A stretch of 13,392 nucleotides of DNA from Rhodospirillales bacterium. Its GTDB lineage: Bacteria; Pseudomonadota; Alphaproteobacteria; Reyranellales; Reyranellaceae. The stretch spans positions 1 to 13,392 of the forward strand of contig JABMNB010000676.1 in the NCBI GenBank assembly GCA_013205335.1, given 5' to 3'. A model generated the notes under the pieces. That model did not search any database and had not been told where the DNA came from. It saw only the letters and a program-made list of their open reading frames with translations. Made by a program: the position numbers and the translations under genes. Below are positions 1 to 5,807 of this stretch, in pieces; positions within the stretch are counted from its first letter, which is position 1; every line of letters begins with the position of its first letter.

Positions 1-298
1 CGAAAAGCGCGCACCTGAACTGCCCAACGTGCCGACATTGGCCGAGGCCGGCTGCACGCCGTTCGACGGCGGCACGACGCTGGGGATTTTCGTCAAACAC
101 GACACGCCTGCGCCGATCATCGCGACGCTCAATGCCGCGGCGGTCGCCGCTCTGGGCGATGCTTCGATCAAGCAGAAGTTCACCGACCTCGGCGCGACGG
201 TGCGACCGTCGACGCCGGAGGCCTTTGCAGCCTTCTTGAAAGCCGAAGACGCCGGGATCGGCGACCTCGCCAAGAAGGGCCTTCTGAAGCCGGAGTAG
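1..298 (+). CDS. Bug/TctC-family tripartite tricarboxylate transporter substrate-binding protein (3' end only)
   Basis: Only the last ~98 codons are present; the reading frame is open from base 2 and ends at TAG 296-298. The visible part begins EKRAPELPNVPTLAEAG. The 'P.LPNVPTLAEAG' segment is a hallmark of Bug/TctC periplasmic binding proteins, in which it forms part of the second lobe. It is followed by a typical tail with 'TPAPIIATLNAAAVAAL' and a final helix ending KKGLLKPE. Family members bind small carboxylates or other organic acids in the periplasm, sometimes feeding a TctAB permease but very often as orphan genes. The substrate cannot be told from this fragment. The gene converges with the small minus-strand gene at 304-531, leaving only 5 bases between stops and no visible terminator hairpin. 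The family call is firm; partner genes, if any, lie upstream of the window. Confidence 0.88.
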   Translation, partial: EKRAPELPNVPTLAEAGCTPFDGGTTLGIFVKHDTPAPIIATLNAAAVAALGDASIKQKFTDLGATVRPSTPEAFAAFLKAEDAGIGDLAKKGLLKPE

Positions 299-303
299 AT
301 GAC

Positions 304-531
304 CTACTTCGTCTTCGCCGTGCCCTGACCCTTCGGATCTCCCGCCTTGCCCGTGGCCTCGGCTTCCTCGAGGGCATGGGCCTCGTCGGAGTCCAGCGCC
401 TCTGCGGCGTCGCGCGCCGCGCCGTCGACCGTCCCCTTCTTCAGGAACCCGGCGGTGCGCATGTTGTAATCGGCGGTGGCGGTGTAGCTGCCTTCGCCCT
501 CGATCTTGTCCTTGTCTTTTGCCTTGTCCAT
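304..531 (-). CDS. Small acidic/lysine-rich hypothetical protein (75 aa)
   Basis: The ATG at 531-529 is preceded by a strong Shine-Dalgarno (GAAGGAG, about 6 bases before the start). I therefore prefer it to an in-frame upstream start at 561, which has no such site. The 75-residue product starts MDKAKDKDKIEGEGSY and has no cysteine, signal peptide or hydrophobic segment. It is made of charged and small residues (many D, E, K, A, G), so it is probably cytosolic and at least partly disordered. From memory, small proteins with an 'EGEGSY' core, a 'VDGAARDAA'-like helix and an acidic 'EEAEATGK' tail recur in proteobacteria without a known function; I cannot verify that here. It lies 49 bases downstream of the TAXI-protein gene on the same strand, so it may be read through from that operon. 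The gap contains a weak 6-bp stem (559-564/574-579). Function unknown. Confidence 0.72.
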   Translation of the reverse strand: MDKAKDKDKIEGEGSYTATADYNMRTAGFLKKGTVDGAARDAAEALDSDEAHALEEAEATGKAGDPKGQGTAKTK

Positions 532-580
532 CGCGTGCTCCTTCGTCGTCCCCCGGGGCAACGCGGCACCACGGCGTTGG

Positions 581-1579
581 TTACGGGAGCAGGCCGATCT
601 CGCGATAGAAACGACTGACCCCTGGATGCAACCTTTCGCGCCCGGGCACGGCAGCGACCGTATTGGCGGCCGTCGTTTCGATCAGTTGCGGCGGGGGATT
701 GCCCGCCTGCTGCGCCGCGTGAAGCGCCTTTGCGATGCGGTAAGCCACCGCCTCGTCGAGGGCCGGCCGCGCCAGCACGAAGCTCCAGGATCCGACCGAC
801 GGGATCGCGGCCGCCTGGCCGGGAAAGCTGCCCGCGGCCTGCGTCACCGGCTTCAGGAAGGTGTGCCTGGCCATGATGCGCTGGATCGCGGCGGCATCGG
901 GCGCAATGAAGCGCGCCCCTTCCTTGCTGTTCGCCATGGTCATGAAGCCCGGCCAGCCGGTACCACCTCCCCACAGTGCGGCGGCGCGGCCGTCGAGCAC
1001 CATGGCCGGGCCATCGCCGGCGCGTTCGAGGTAGATCGGCTGGAAATCCCTGGCCGCGTCGAGCCCAAGCCCGTCCATGGCGTAGCGGCCCAGGATCACC
1101 AGCCCTGAGCCGCCGGCGCCCCAGGCGACCGGCTTGCCCTTGAGGTCGGCAATTGTGCGATAGGGCGAATCGGACCGCACGACGAACATGCCGGCAGTTG
1201 GGTACATGGCCGTCAGCACGCGCAGATCTGCCGGCGTGCGGCCGAGACCCTGCAGGGCCTCGTGTACGACCTCGCCCTGCACCAGCGCGATATCGAGCGT
1301 ACCGGCCTCGAGCAGGGGCACGTTCTCGGTGCTGCCCCTGGTGTTGATCGCCTCGATCTCGAGCCCGGCATCGAAGCGGCGCACGGCCTCGACGAAGGCC
1401 GCGCCATAGACAGGGAAGCCGCCGCCTTGCGTGGCCGTGCCGAGACGGACCTTCACGGTCTGCGCCATGGCCTGTCCGGCCGTGAACAAGAAACCGCCGG
1501 CGGCCGTCAACACCCGAAGCACATCGCGCCGGCCCCGGCGCGATTTCGTCGTGTCGCCTGCTTCATGCGGCCGTCCCAT
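581..1579 (-). CDS. TAXI-family TRAP transporter solute-binding protein (NMT1/THI5-like fold)
   Basis: The 332-residue product has the usual length of the TAXI family, periplasmic binding proteins that normally serve TRAP transporters. Its N-terminus carries a Tat-like signal: RR at residues 17-18 in GRRDVLRVL, a hydrophobic stretch, and a probable cleavage after AMA (37-39). The mature start 'VKVRLGTATQGGGFPVYGAAF', the 'INTRGSTENVPLLEAGTLDIALVQ' region (given in part) and the end 'LHPGVSRFYREIGLL' are typical TAXI segments. The ATG lies 8 bases after the TAG of the DUF3297 gene and lacks a convincing Shine-Dalgarno, so translation is probably coupled. No TRAP membrane gene (DctM/DctQ-like) is near it. 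It may therefore be an orphan binding protein, or it may use a permease elsewhere. The ligand is unknown; a link to metal or oxyanion stress is suggested only by its place in the chr operon. Confidence 0.88.
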   Translation of the reverse strand: MGRPHEAGDTTKSRRGRRDVLRVLTAAGGFLFTAGQAMAQTVKVRLGTATQGGGFPVYGAAFVEAVRRFDAGLEIEAINTRGSTENVPLLEAGTLDIALVQGEVVHEALQGLGRTPADLRVLTAMYPTAGMFVVRSDSPYRTIADLKGKPVAWGAGGSGLVILGRYAMDGLGLDAARDFQPIYLERAGDGPAMVLDGRAAALWGGGTGWPGFMTMANSKEGARFIAPDAAAIQRIMARHTFLKPVTQAAGSFPGQAAAIPSVGSWSFVLARPALDEAVAYRIAKALHAAQQAGNPPPQLIETTAANTVAAVPGRERLHPGVSRFYREIGLLP

Positions 1580-1587
1580 TCAGCGCT

Positions 1588-1830
1588 CTAGGATTTGGTC
1601 TCGAAGAAGGGTTCGACGACGCCCTTGAGCTTGATGGTCAGCGGATTGCCCTTGCGATCGACCGTCTTGCCCACGGCGACACGGATCCAGCCCTCGCTCA
1701 CGCAATACTCCTCGACGTTGGTCTTCTCCTGGCCATCGAACTTGATGCCGATGCCGCGCTGGAGAAGCGCCTCGTCATAATGCGGGCTCTTGGGATTGGT
1801 GGACAGTCGGTCGGGGAGCATGTCGGTCAT
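1588..1830 (-). CDS. DUF3297 family protein (80 aa)
   Basis: The whole 80-residue product matches the DUF3297 pattern as I remember it. It starts with 'PDRLSTNPKSPHYDEALL', then 'RGIGIKFDGQEKTNVEEYC', 'SEGWIRVAVGK', 'DRKGNPLTIKLKG' and a short aromatic end 'VEPFFE'. It has no signal peptide or membrane segment, so it is presumably cytosolic; no biochemical role is established for the family to my knowledge. The start is clear: the Shine-Dalgarno TAGGAG, 4-5 bases before the ATG, overlaps the TAG stop of chrA (1840-1838), which suggests coupled translation. The TAXI gene follows after 8 bases. The gene is therefore third in a ChrB-like/chrA/DUF3297/TAXI operon. The single conserved-looking cysteine (in VEEYCVSEGW) is worth noting. 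Family call firm, function unknown. Confidence 0.9.
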   Translation of the reverse strand: MTDMLPDRLSTNPKSPHYDEALLQRGIGIKFDGQEKTNVEEYCVSEGWIRVAVGKTVDRKGNPLTIKLKGVVEPFFETKS

Positions 1831-1837
1831 GGGTCTC

Positions 1838-3202
1838 CTATAGCATCAACGCGTAGACGATGCCGGCCATCGAACTGGCCAGCAGGACGGGGATCATCCC
1901 GAAGCGGAAGCGGAATACAGCAACAGCACAGGCGGCCGCCAGCGCCACGGCGGCGACATTGGCCGAGCCCAGCACCGGCATGTCGACCGTGGCGCCGAGC
2001 AGGCTGACCGGCCGCAGCTCGCCGAAAAGCACCTGGAGGCCGAACCAGACGCCAAGATTGAGGATCACGCCCACGATAGCGGCCGTGATGGCGGCCAGCG
2101 CGCCCGACAGAGCCTTGTTCGAGCGCAACGCCTCGACATAGGGGGCGCCGACGAAGATCCAGAGGAAACAGGGCGTGAAGGTGACCCAGGTCGTGAGCAG
2201 GCCGCCCAGCGTCCCCGCAAGCAGCGGATGCATGCCCGCCTGATCGCGCCACGCGCCGAGGAAGCCTACGAACTGCGTCACCATGATCAGCGGGCCGGGC
2301 GTCGACTCCGCGAGGCCCAGCCCGTCCAGCATCTCGCCAGCCGTCACCCAGCCGTAGTTGTCGACCGCCTGCTGCGCGACATAGGCGAGCACGGCATAGG
2401 CGCCACCAAAAGTCACCACGGCCATCTTGCTGAAGAAAACCGCGATCTGCGTGAAGACGTCGTCGGGTCCGCGCAGAACCCATAGCAGCGCCACCGGCAC
2501 CAGCCACAGCGCAAGAAAGATCGCGCCGATCGACAGCGACCAGACCAGATTGGGCTTGGCATGTGCCGGCGTGTCCTCGCCCAGCAGCGACTGCACATCG
2601 CCCAATCCGGGCCGGCCGCCGGCGCCGTGGCCACCGGCCTGGAATTCCATCCGGCCGAGCTTCGTGGCGGTGAAGCCGATCAGGCCGGCCGCGACGACGA
2701 TCAGCGGAAACGGCACGCCGTAGAAAAAGATCGCGATGAAGGACGCGACCGCCAGCAGGCGCATCGCGTTGTTGCGCAGCGCGCGCCCGCCGACGCGCAG
2801 CACCGCCTCTACAACGATCACCAGCACAGCGGCCTTGAGGCCGAAGAAGAGACCCTGGACCAGGCTGACCTTGCCCAGCAGCACGTAGACCCAGGACAGC
2901 GCCATCATGGCGAACAGGCCCGGCAGCACGAACAGGATGCCGGCCATCAGTCCGCCCGCCGTGCGATGCATCAGCCAGCCGATATAGGTGGCGAGCTGCT
3001 GCGCCTCGGGGCCGGGCAACAGGGTGCAGTAGTTCAGCGCCTGCAGGAAACGCTGCTCGCCGATCCACTTCTTCTCTTCGACGATGATGCGATGCATCAC
3101 CGCGATCTGGCCGGCCGGGCCGCCGAACGACAGGGCCGCGACCCTGAGCCAGACCTTCACCGCCTCGGAGAAAGGAACTCCATGGGTCGGCGGCACGCTC
3201 AT
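1838..3202 (-). CDS. chrA: Chromate transporter ChrA (CHR family, two-domain form)
   Basis: The 454-residue integral inner-membrane protein has two homologous CHR halves, as in long-chain ChrA. The first half has SFGGPAGQIAVMHR (25-38) and LLPGPEAQQLATYIGW (61-76). The second has VTFGGAYAVLAYV (263-275) and ESTPGPLIMVTQFVGF (299-314). A hydrophilic linker (~183-219, rich in G, H and D) separates them. Family members expel chromate from the cytosol using the proton-motive force. I chose the ATG at 3202-3200 because it overlaps the TGA of the ChrB-like gene as ATGA and has GAGGAAG just upstream; a longer in-frame start at 3256 would lie inside the preceding gene. The product is co-transcribed with the ChrB-like gene upstream and DUF3297 downstream. 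Some CHR proteins have no proven chromate role, so sulfate or another oxyanion remains possible. Confidence 0.93.
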   Translation of the reverse strand: MSVPPTHGVPFSEAVKVWLRVAALSFGGPAGQIAVMHRIIVEEKKWIGEQRFLQALNYCTLLPGPEAQQLATYIGWLMHRTAGGLMAGILFVLPGLFAMMALSWVYVLLGKVSLVQGLFFGLKAAVLVIVVEAVLRVGGRALRNNAMRLLAVASFIAIFFYGVPFPLIVVAAGLIGFTATKLGRMEFQAGGHGAGGRPGLGDVQSLLGEDTPAHAKPNLVWSLSIGAIFLALWLVPVALLWVLRGPDDVFTQIAVFFSKMAVVTFGGAYAVLAYVAQQAVDNYGWVTAGEMLDGLGLAESTPGPLIMVTQFVGFLGAWRDQAGMHPLLAGTLGGLLTTWVTFTPCFLWIFVGAPYVEALRSNKALSGALAAITAAIVGVILNLGVWFGLQVLFGELRPVSLLGATVDMPVLGSANVAAVALAAACAVAVFRFRFGMIPVLLASSMAGIVYALML

Positions 3203-3759
3203 GACTTCCTCGCGGCCGGCGGCCAGTCGTGACCCTCGTCGACGGCATCGCGGCACCAGCGATAGAAGGCGTCGTAGAGCGCGAGGCCGGCCTCCAGCTG
3301 CGCCAGGTCGTCGGCATACATGCGTGAGAGGCCGAGGGAGGCGGCGAGCAGGCCGGCCGATTCGGGCGCGAGCACCGGCCGTGCTGTGTCAGCCCCGCGC
3401 ACGATCGTGGCCAGCCGCTTCAGAGGCTCGGTCGCGAGGCCCAACTCCTCGATCATGAGATCGAAGGTGCAGCGATCGCCGCGGTGGCTCCAGTGCACGT
3501 CCTTGTGATCGAAATCGAACGGCGTGGCGCCGAAGCGCGCGGCGACGTCGAGAACCTCGGAGGGCGCCACGAAGAGGAACACCGCCTGGGGATCGACGAA
3601 GCGGCGAATCAGCCAGGGACAGGCAATGCGGTCGACCTTGGGCCGGCTGCGGGTCACCCAGACGGTGCGGCCGCTGGCGTCGCGCCGCGGCAGGCGCTCA
3701 ACCGGAACCGCCGGGAGGCGGGCGAGCTTGTCGGGAGAAATCGCGTTGGGCGAAGGCAT
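3199..3759 (-). CDS. ChrB C-terminal-domain protein (chromate resistance, PF09828-like)
   Basis: The 186-residue product carries the ChrB C-terminal domain: 'TVWVTRSRPKVDRIACPWL' (32-50), then IRRFVDPQAVFLFV, an aspartate/histidine-rich stretch FDFDHKDVHWSHRGDRC (81-97) and a helical end 'LYDAFYRWCRD'. Full-length ChrB is around 300 residues with an extra N-terminal domain. That domain is absent here: only ~30 residues (MPSPNAISPDK...) precede the conserved part. Full-length ChrB acts as a chromate-responsive regulator and resistance factor; whether this single-domain form regulates anything is unclear. The conserved Cys, His and Asp residues could bind metal. The ATG at 3759 has AGGA about 9 bases upstream. 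It is the first gene of the operon, and its TGA overlaps the chrA ATG. A promoter and an inverted repeat lie 80-120 bases upstream. Confidence 0.87.
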   Translation of the reverse strand: MPSPNAISPDKLARLPAVPVERLPRRDASGRTVWVTRSRPKVDRIACPWLIRRFVDPQAVFLFVAPSEVLDVAARFGATPFDFDHKDVHWSHRGDRCTFDLMIEELGLATEPLKRLATIVRGADTARPVLAPESAGLLAASLGLSRMYADDLAQLEAGLALYDAFYRWCRDAVDEGHDWPPAARKS

Positions 3760-3841
3760 GTGAGGCGTCCTATTTGAGTGGAGCAGGACGCGATGCTTCG
3801 GCTGTCGCCTCGTGGGGAGATCGCGAACCCCATCGCATTTT

Positions 3842-3869
3842 CTTTTAAAGAGAGTGCAAATAGTGTCAA
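3842..3869 (-). promoter_or_regulatory. Candidate sigma70 promoter of the ChrB-like/chrA operon
   Basis: On the minus strand a perfect -35 box TTGACA (3869-3864) is followed after 16 bases by TAAAAG (3847-3842), a 4/6 match to the -10 consensus. Transcription would start near 3835, giving a leader of about 75 bases before the ATG at 3759. The region is locally AT-rich in an otherwise GC-rich window, which supports a promoter. The -35 box lies within an inverted repeat (3854-3877). This is a prediction by eye; no start site is known. Confidence 0.55.
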
Positions 3870-3877
3870 GCTTGCAC
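3854..3877. promoter_or_regulatory. Inverted repeat GTGCAA-N12-TTGCAC over the -35 box (candidate operator)
   Basis: Perfect 6-bp arms GTGCAA (3854-3859) and TTGCAC (3872-3877) are separated by 12 bases, so the arm centres are 18 bp apart, close to two helical turns. The TTGACA -35 box of the minus-strand promoter lies between the arms. A dimeric repressor bound here could block the chr operon, and possibly also the divergent lipoprotein gene that starts at 3955. No regulator gene of a standard family is adjacent. The ChrB-like protein is the only local candidate, and it lacks the usual N-terminal domain. Confidence 0.4.
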
Positions 3878-3954
3878 GATTGCCGCCACCGCGGACGGGC
3901 GTTAGTTTGCCCCGGGAATTGGGACTGTGTGTGCGGGAAAATACCGGGGGTTTT

Positions 3955-4566
3955 ATGGCTTGGGGTCGTCTTGTTCTTTTGGCAATGGCCATCGTGGGTA
4001 CGGTCGTGGCGTGCAGCCAGTCCCCGCGGGTGGTGCAGTCGACGGCGCAGATAAAGCGCGCCTTTTGGGGTCTGCCGCAGGCCGCTCCCGGCGCCGACGT
4101 GACCAGCATGGTGACGTGCCCGGGCGGCTATCCCTGCGACGTCTTCGCCAACGGCCCGGCCTATAACGACAGCCGCTTCGACATCGCCAAGAGGCTGACC
4201 GTGATCTGGACCTGCCAGCCGCAGAACTTCGTTCTGTCCGAAATCGCGACGCCGAGCTTCAAGGTCCGCATGGCGTGCGTCGGCGGGGCGCCGGTCGTGC
4301 CGCGGCGCATCGACATCCTCGAAGCCTCCTGGGGCGGACCGTCCTCGACCGTCGACGTCACCCAGCAGGTCCGCGACATCTGCGGCGACGGCCCGAGTCG
4401 CTGCCAGGTGCCGGCGATGGCCTATATCTTCGGCATGCCCGATCGCCTCACCAAGACGCTCCGCATCCGCTACACCTGCAACGGCCAGACGACGCCGGGC
4501 CGCCAGGCGACGGAGAACAGCATCGCCGACCTGCGCTGCGAGCAGCCGGCCGACCTCGGCTACTAA
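3955..4566 (+). CDS. Lipoprotein with two tandem four-cysteine domains (unknown function)
   Basis: The ATG at 3955 gives a clear lipoprotein signal: MAWGR, a hydrophobic core, and lipobox VVAC with Cys20 as the lipidated residue. Upstream in-frame ATGs (3778, 3793) would bury that signal, so I reject them. The 203-residue product contains two copies of one domain. Copy 1 spans ~33-108 with Cys 55, 61, 87, 108; copy 2 spans ~121-195 with Cys 143, 150, 175, 195. Both share I..A.WG, then DVT..V, C-x5/6-C, a K.L.I.(W/Y)TC strand and a last Cys ~20 residues on. The pattern 'V..(I)C.G...C.V......FG.P...K.L.I.Y.C' of copy 2 resembles the C-terminal half of SUEL/galactose-binding lectin domains; that is inference. 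The residue after the lipid Cys is Ser, compatible with outer-membrane sorting. Two or more disulfides per domain are likely. The gene is divergent from the chr operon and convergent with the secreted protein at 4578-4946. Confidence 0.82.
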   Translation: MAWGRLVLLAMAIVGTVVACSQSPRVVQSTAQIKRAFWGLPQAAPGADVTSMVTCPGGYPCDVFANGPAYNDSRFDIAKRLTVIWTCQPQNFVLSEIATPSFKVRMACVGGAPVVPRRIDILEASWGGPSSTVDVTQQVRDICGDGPSRCQVPAMAYIFGMPDRLTKTLRIRYTCNGQTTPGRQATENSIADLRCEQPADLGY

Positions 4567-4577
4567 AGACCAACGCT

Positions 4578-4946
4578 TCAGCGCCGCTCGGCGGGAACGC
4601 CGGGCGGCGCCACGCTGCGGCGGCATTCGCCGTGCAACAGGCCGCCATAGTTGGGTCCGAGCGGCGTCATCGAGAACGCGCCGTCGTTGCGGTTGTACGT
4701 CACAGCGAAGTTAGGAAAACGCGCGCGCAACGCCTGGAACGTGATGGCCACGTTCGTGCCCTCGGCCAGCGACGTCCCATCCCAGACGCCGGCCGTGTTG
4801 CGCCGGTCGTCGAACACGACACTGAAATTGCGCACCTGCCCGCCCTGGTCGGTGACCTTGCAGGCGAGCCAGCGCGGCTCGGCCATCGCCGGCGGAGCAA
4901 CGGCAGCCAGAACGACTGCCGTCATGAGTAACGTCGCAAGCCGCAT
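4578..4946 (-). CDS. Small secreted/periplasmic protein, two cysteines (122 aa)
   Basis: The ATG at 4946 is preceded by GGAGG about 9 bases upstream. The product has a standard signal peptide (MRLATLLMTAVVLAAV) with a probable cut after AMA (20-22). The mature ~100 residues look beta-rich: LACKVTDQGG, FSVVFDDRRNT, NVAITFQALR, FAVTYNRNDGAF, then a closing GGLLHGECRR. Only two cysteines remain (29 and 108), one near each end of the mature domain, and they probably form one disulfide. I do not recognise a named family; the layout is that of small periplasmic proteins of unknown function. It follows the SDR gene with a 20-base gap on the same strand and may be co-transcribed, though nothing links the two functionally. 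Its last ten codons form a very stable DNA/RNA hairpin (4581-4610). Confidence 0.75.
   Translation of the reverse strand: MRLATLLMTAVVLAAVAPPAMAEPRWLACKVTDQGGQVRNFSVVFDDRRNTAGVWDGTSLAEGTNVAITFQALRARFPNFAVTYNRNDGAFSMTPLGPNYGGLLHGECRRSVAPPGVPAERR
4581..4610. terminator. Strong GC hairpin at the convergent gene ends (possible terminator without U-tract)
   Basis: On the plus strand, 4581-4593 (GCGCCGCTCGGCG) pairs with 4598-4610 (CGCCGGGCGGCGC) around a GGAA loop: 12 Watson-Crick pairs plus one G-U. It starts 15 bases after the lipoprotein stop codon and sits inside the last codons of the opposite gene. No run of Ts follows on the plus strand, so it is not a classical intrinsic terminator. It could still stop or stabilise the 3' end of the lipoprotein transcript. 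In the minus-strand transcript the G-U becomes an A-C mismatch, so that hairpin is slightly weaker. Confidence 0.5.
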
Positions 4947-4966
4947 CGGGACGCCCTCCGGAGCGC

Positions 4967-5728
4967 TTACTTCGGTGCCATGCGGATGGCGCCGTCGAGG
5001 CGGATCGTCTCGCCGTTCAGCATGTGGTTCTCCACGATGCTCATGGCGAGCTGGGCATACTCCTTCGGATCGCCCAGCCGCGAGGGGAACGGGACCTGGG
5101 CGCCGAGGCTCTTCTGGGCCTCGGCAGGCAGGCTCATCATCATCGGGGTGAGGAACAGACCCGGCGCAATGGTGCAGACGCGGATGCCAAGGCTCGCCAA
5201 ATCACGCGCGATGGGCAGGGTCATGCCGACCACGCCACCCTTCGATGCCGAATAGGCGGCCTGGCCGATCTGGCCGTCGAACGCGGCAACCGAGGCGGTG
5301 TTGATGATGACGCCGCGTTCGCCGTCGTCCATCGGTTCCGCCTGGCTCATGGCGAAGGCTGCGAGGCGGATCACGTTGAAAGTGCCGATCAGGTTGACCT
5401 GGATGACCTGGCTGAACATTGCCAGATCGTGCGGGCCGGACTTGGAGATGGTGCGGCCGGACCGGCCGATCCCGGCGCAGTTCACGACGACACGGGGGGC
5501 GCCCAGCTTCTCGACGACCGTCTTCACCGAGGCCTCGACGCTGGCCGCCTCGGCGACGTTCGTCTTCACGAAGATGCCGCCGATCTCACTGGCCTTCTGC
5601 TCACCCAGCTCGTCCTGAAGATCGAAGATCGCGACCCGGGCGCCCGCCGCCGCCAGCGCCGACGCCGTGGCGCCGCCCAATCCCGATGCGCCGCCCGTGA
5701 CGATGGCGGCCTGACCCTTGACGTTCAT
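4967..5728 (-). CDS. 3-hydroxyacyl-CoA dehydrogenase type-2-like SDR (HSD17B10 family)
   Basis: The 253-residue product is a classical short-chain dehydrogenase. It has TGGASGLG (11-18) for the dinucleotide, Asp37 after the second strand (NAD preference), NCAG (84-87), Asn113, Ser147, and Tyr160/Lys164 in YSASK. The segments NTASVAAFDGQIGQAAYSAS, GMTLPIARDLASLGIRV, PFPSRLGDPKEYA and GETIRLDGAIRMAP are characteristic of the type-2 3-hydroxyacyl-CoA dehydrogenase / 2-methyl-3-hydroxybutyryl-CoA dehydrogenase group. It would oxidise short or branched 3-hydroxyacyl-CoA with NAD+ in fatty acid or isoleucine breakdown. The ATG at 5728 has GGAGG 7 bases upstream; a longer in-frame extension to 5902 would run antisense through the DUF1232 gene and adds no conserved residues. 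A promoter-like pair lies 23-50 bases upstream. The secreted-protein gene follows after 20 bases. Confidence 0.93.
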   Translation of the reverse strand: MNVKGQAAIVTGGASGLGGATASALAAAGARVAIFDLQDELGEQKASEIGGIFVKTNVAEAASVEASVKTVVEKLGAPRVVVNCAGIGRSGRTISKSGPHDLAMFSQVIQVNLIGTFNVIRLAAFAMSQAEPMDDGERGVIINTASVAAFDGQIGQAAYSASKGGVVGMTLPIARDLASLGIRVCTIAPGLFLTPMMMSLPAEAQKSLGAQVPFPSRLGDPKEYAQLAMSIVENHMLNGETIRLDGAIRMAPK

Positions 5729-5750
5729 CCGTGTCCTCCGTGGTTGGGCG

Positions 5751-5778
5751 CTTTTAGCACTTCCATCCCCCTTGCCAA
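5751..5778 (-). promoter_or_regulatory. Candidate promoter of the SDR gene
   Basis: On the minus strand TTGGCA (5778-5773, 5/6 to the -35 consensus) is followed after 16 bases by TAAAAG (5756-5751, 4/6 to the -10). This is the same spacing and the same -10 hexamer as in the chr operon promoter. Transcription would begin near 5745 and leave a short leader of about 17 bases containing the GGAGG site. Confidence 0.5.
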
Positions 5779-5807
5779 GCCGGCCCGCCGACCCAACCTT
5801 TCCCGGC

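Noticed and set aside
551..579. CCCCGGGG palindrome and 6-bp stem (559-564/574-579) between TAXI and small-protein genes
   Set aside because: The stem is short, has a 9-base loop and is not followed by a U-tract; too weak to call a terminator.
3760..4626. In-frame upstream extension of the ChrB-like protein that might supply the missing N-terminal domain
   Set aside because: The extension is antisense to the lipoprotein gene, shows no ChrB N-terminal features, and crosses the promoter-like region.
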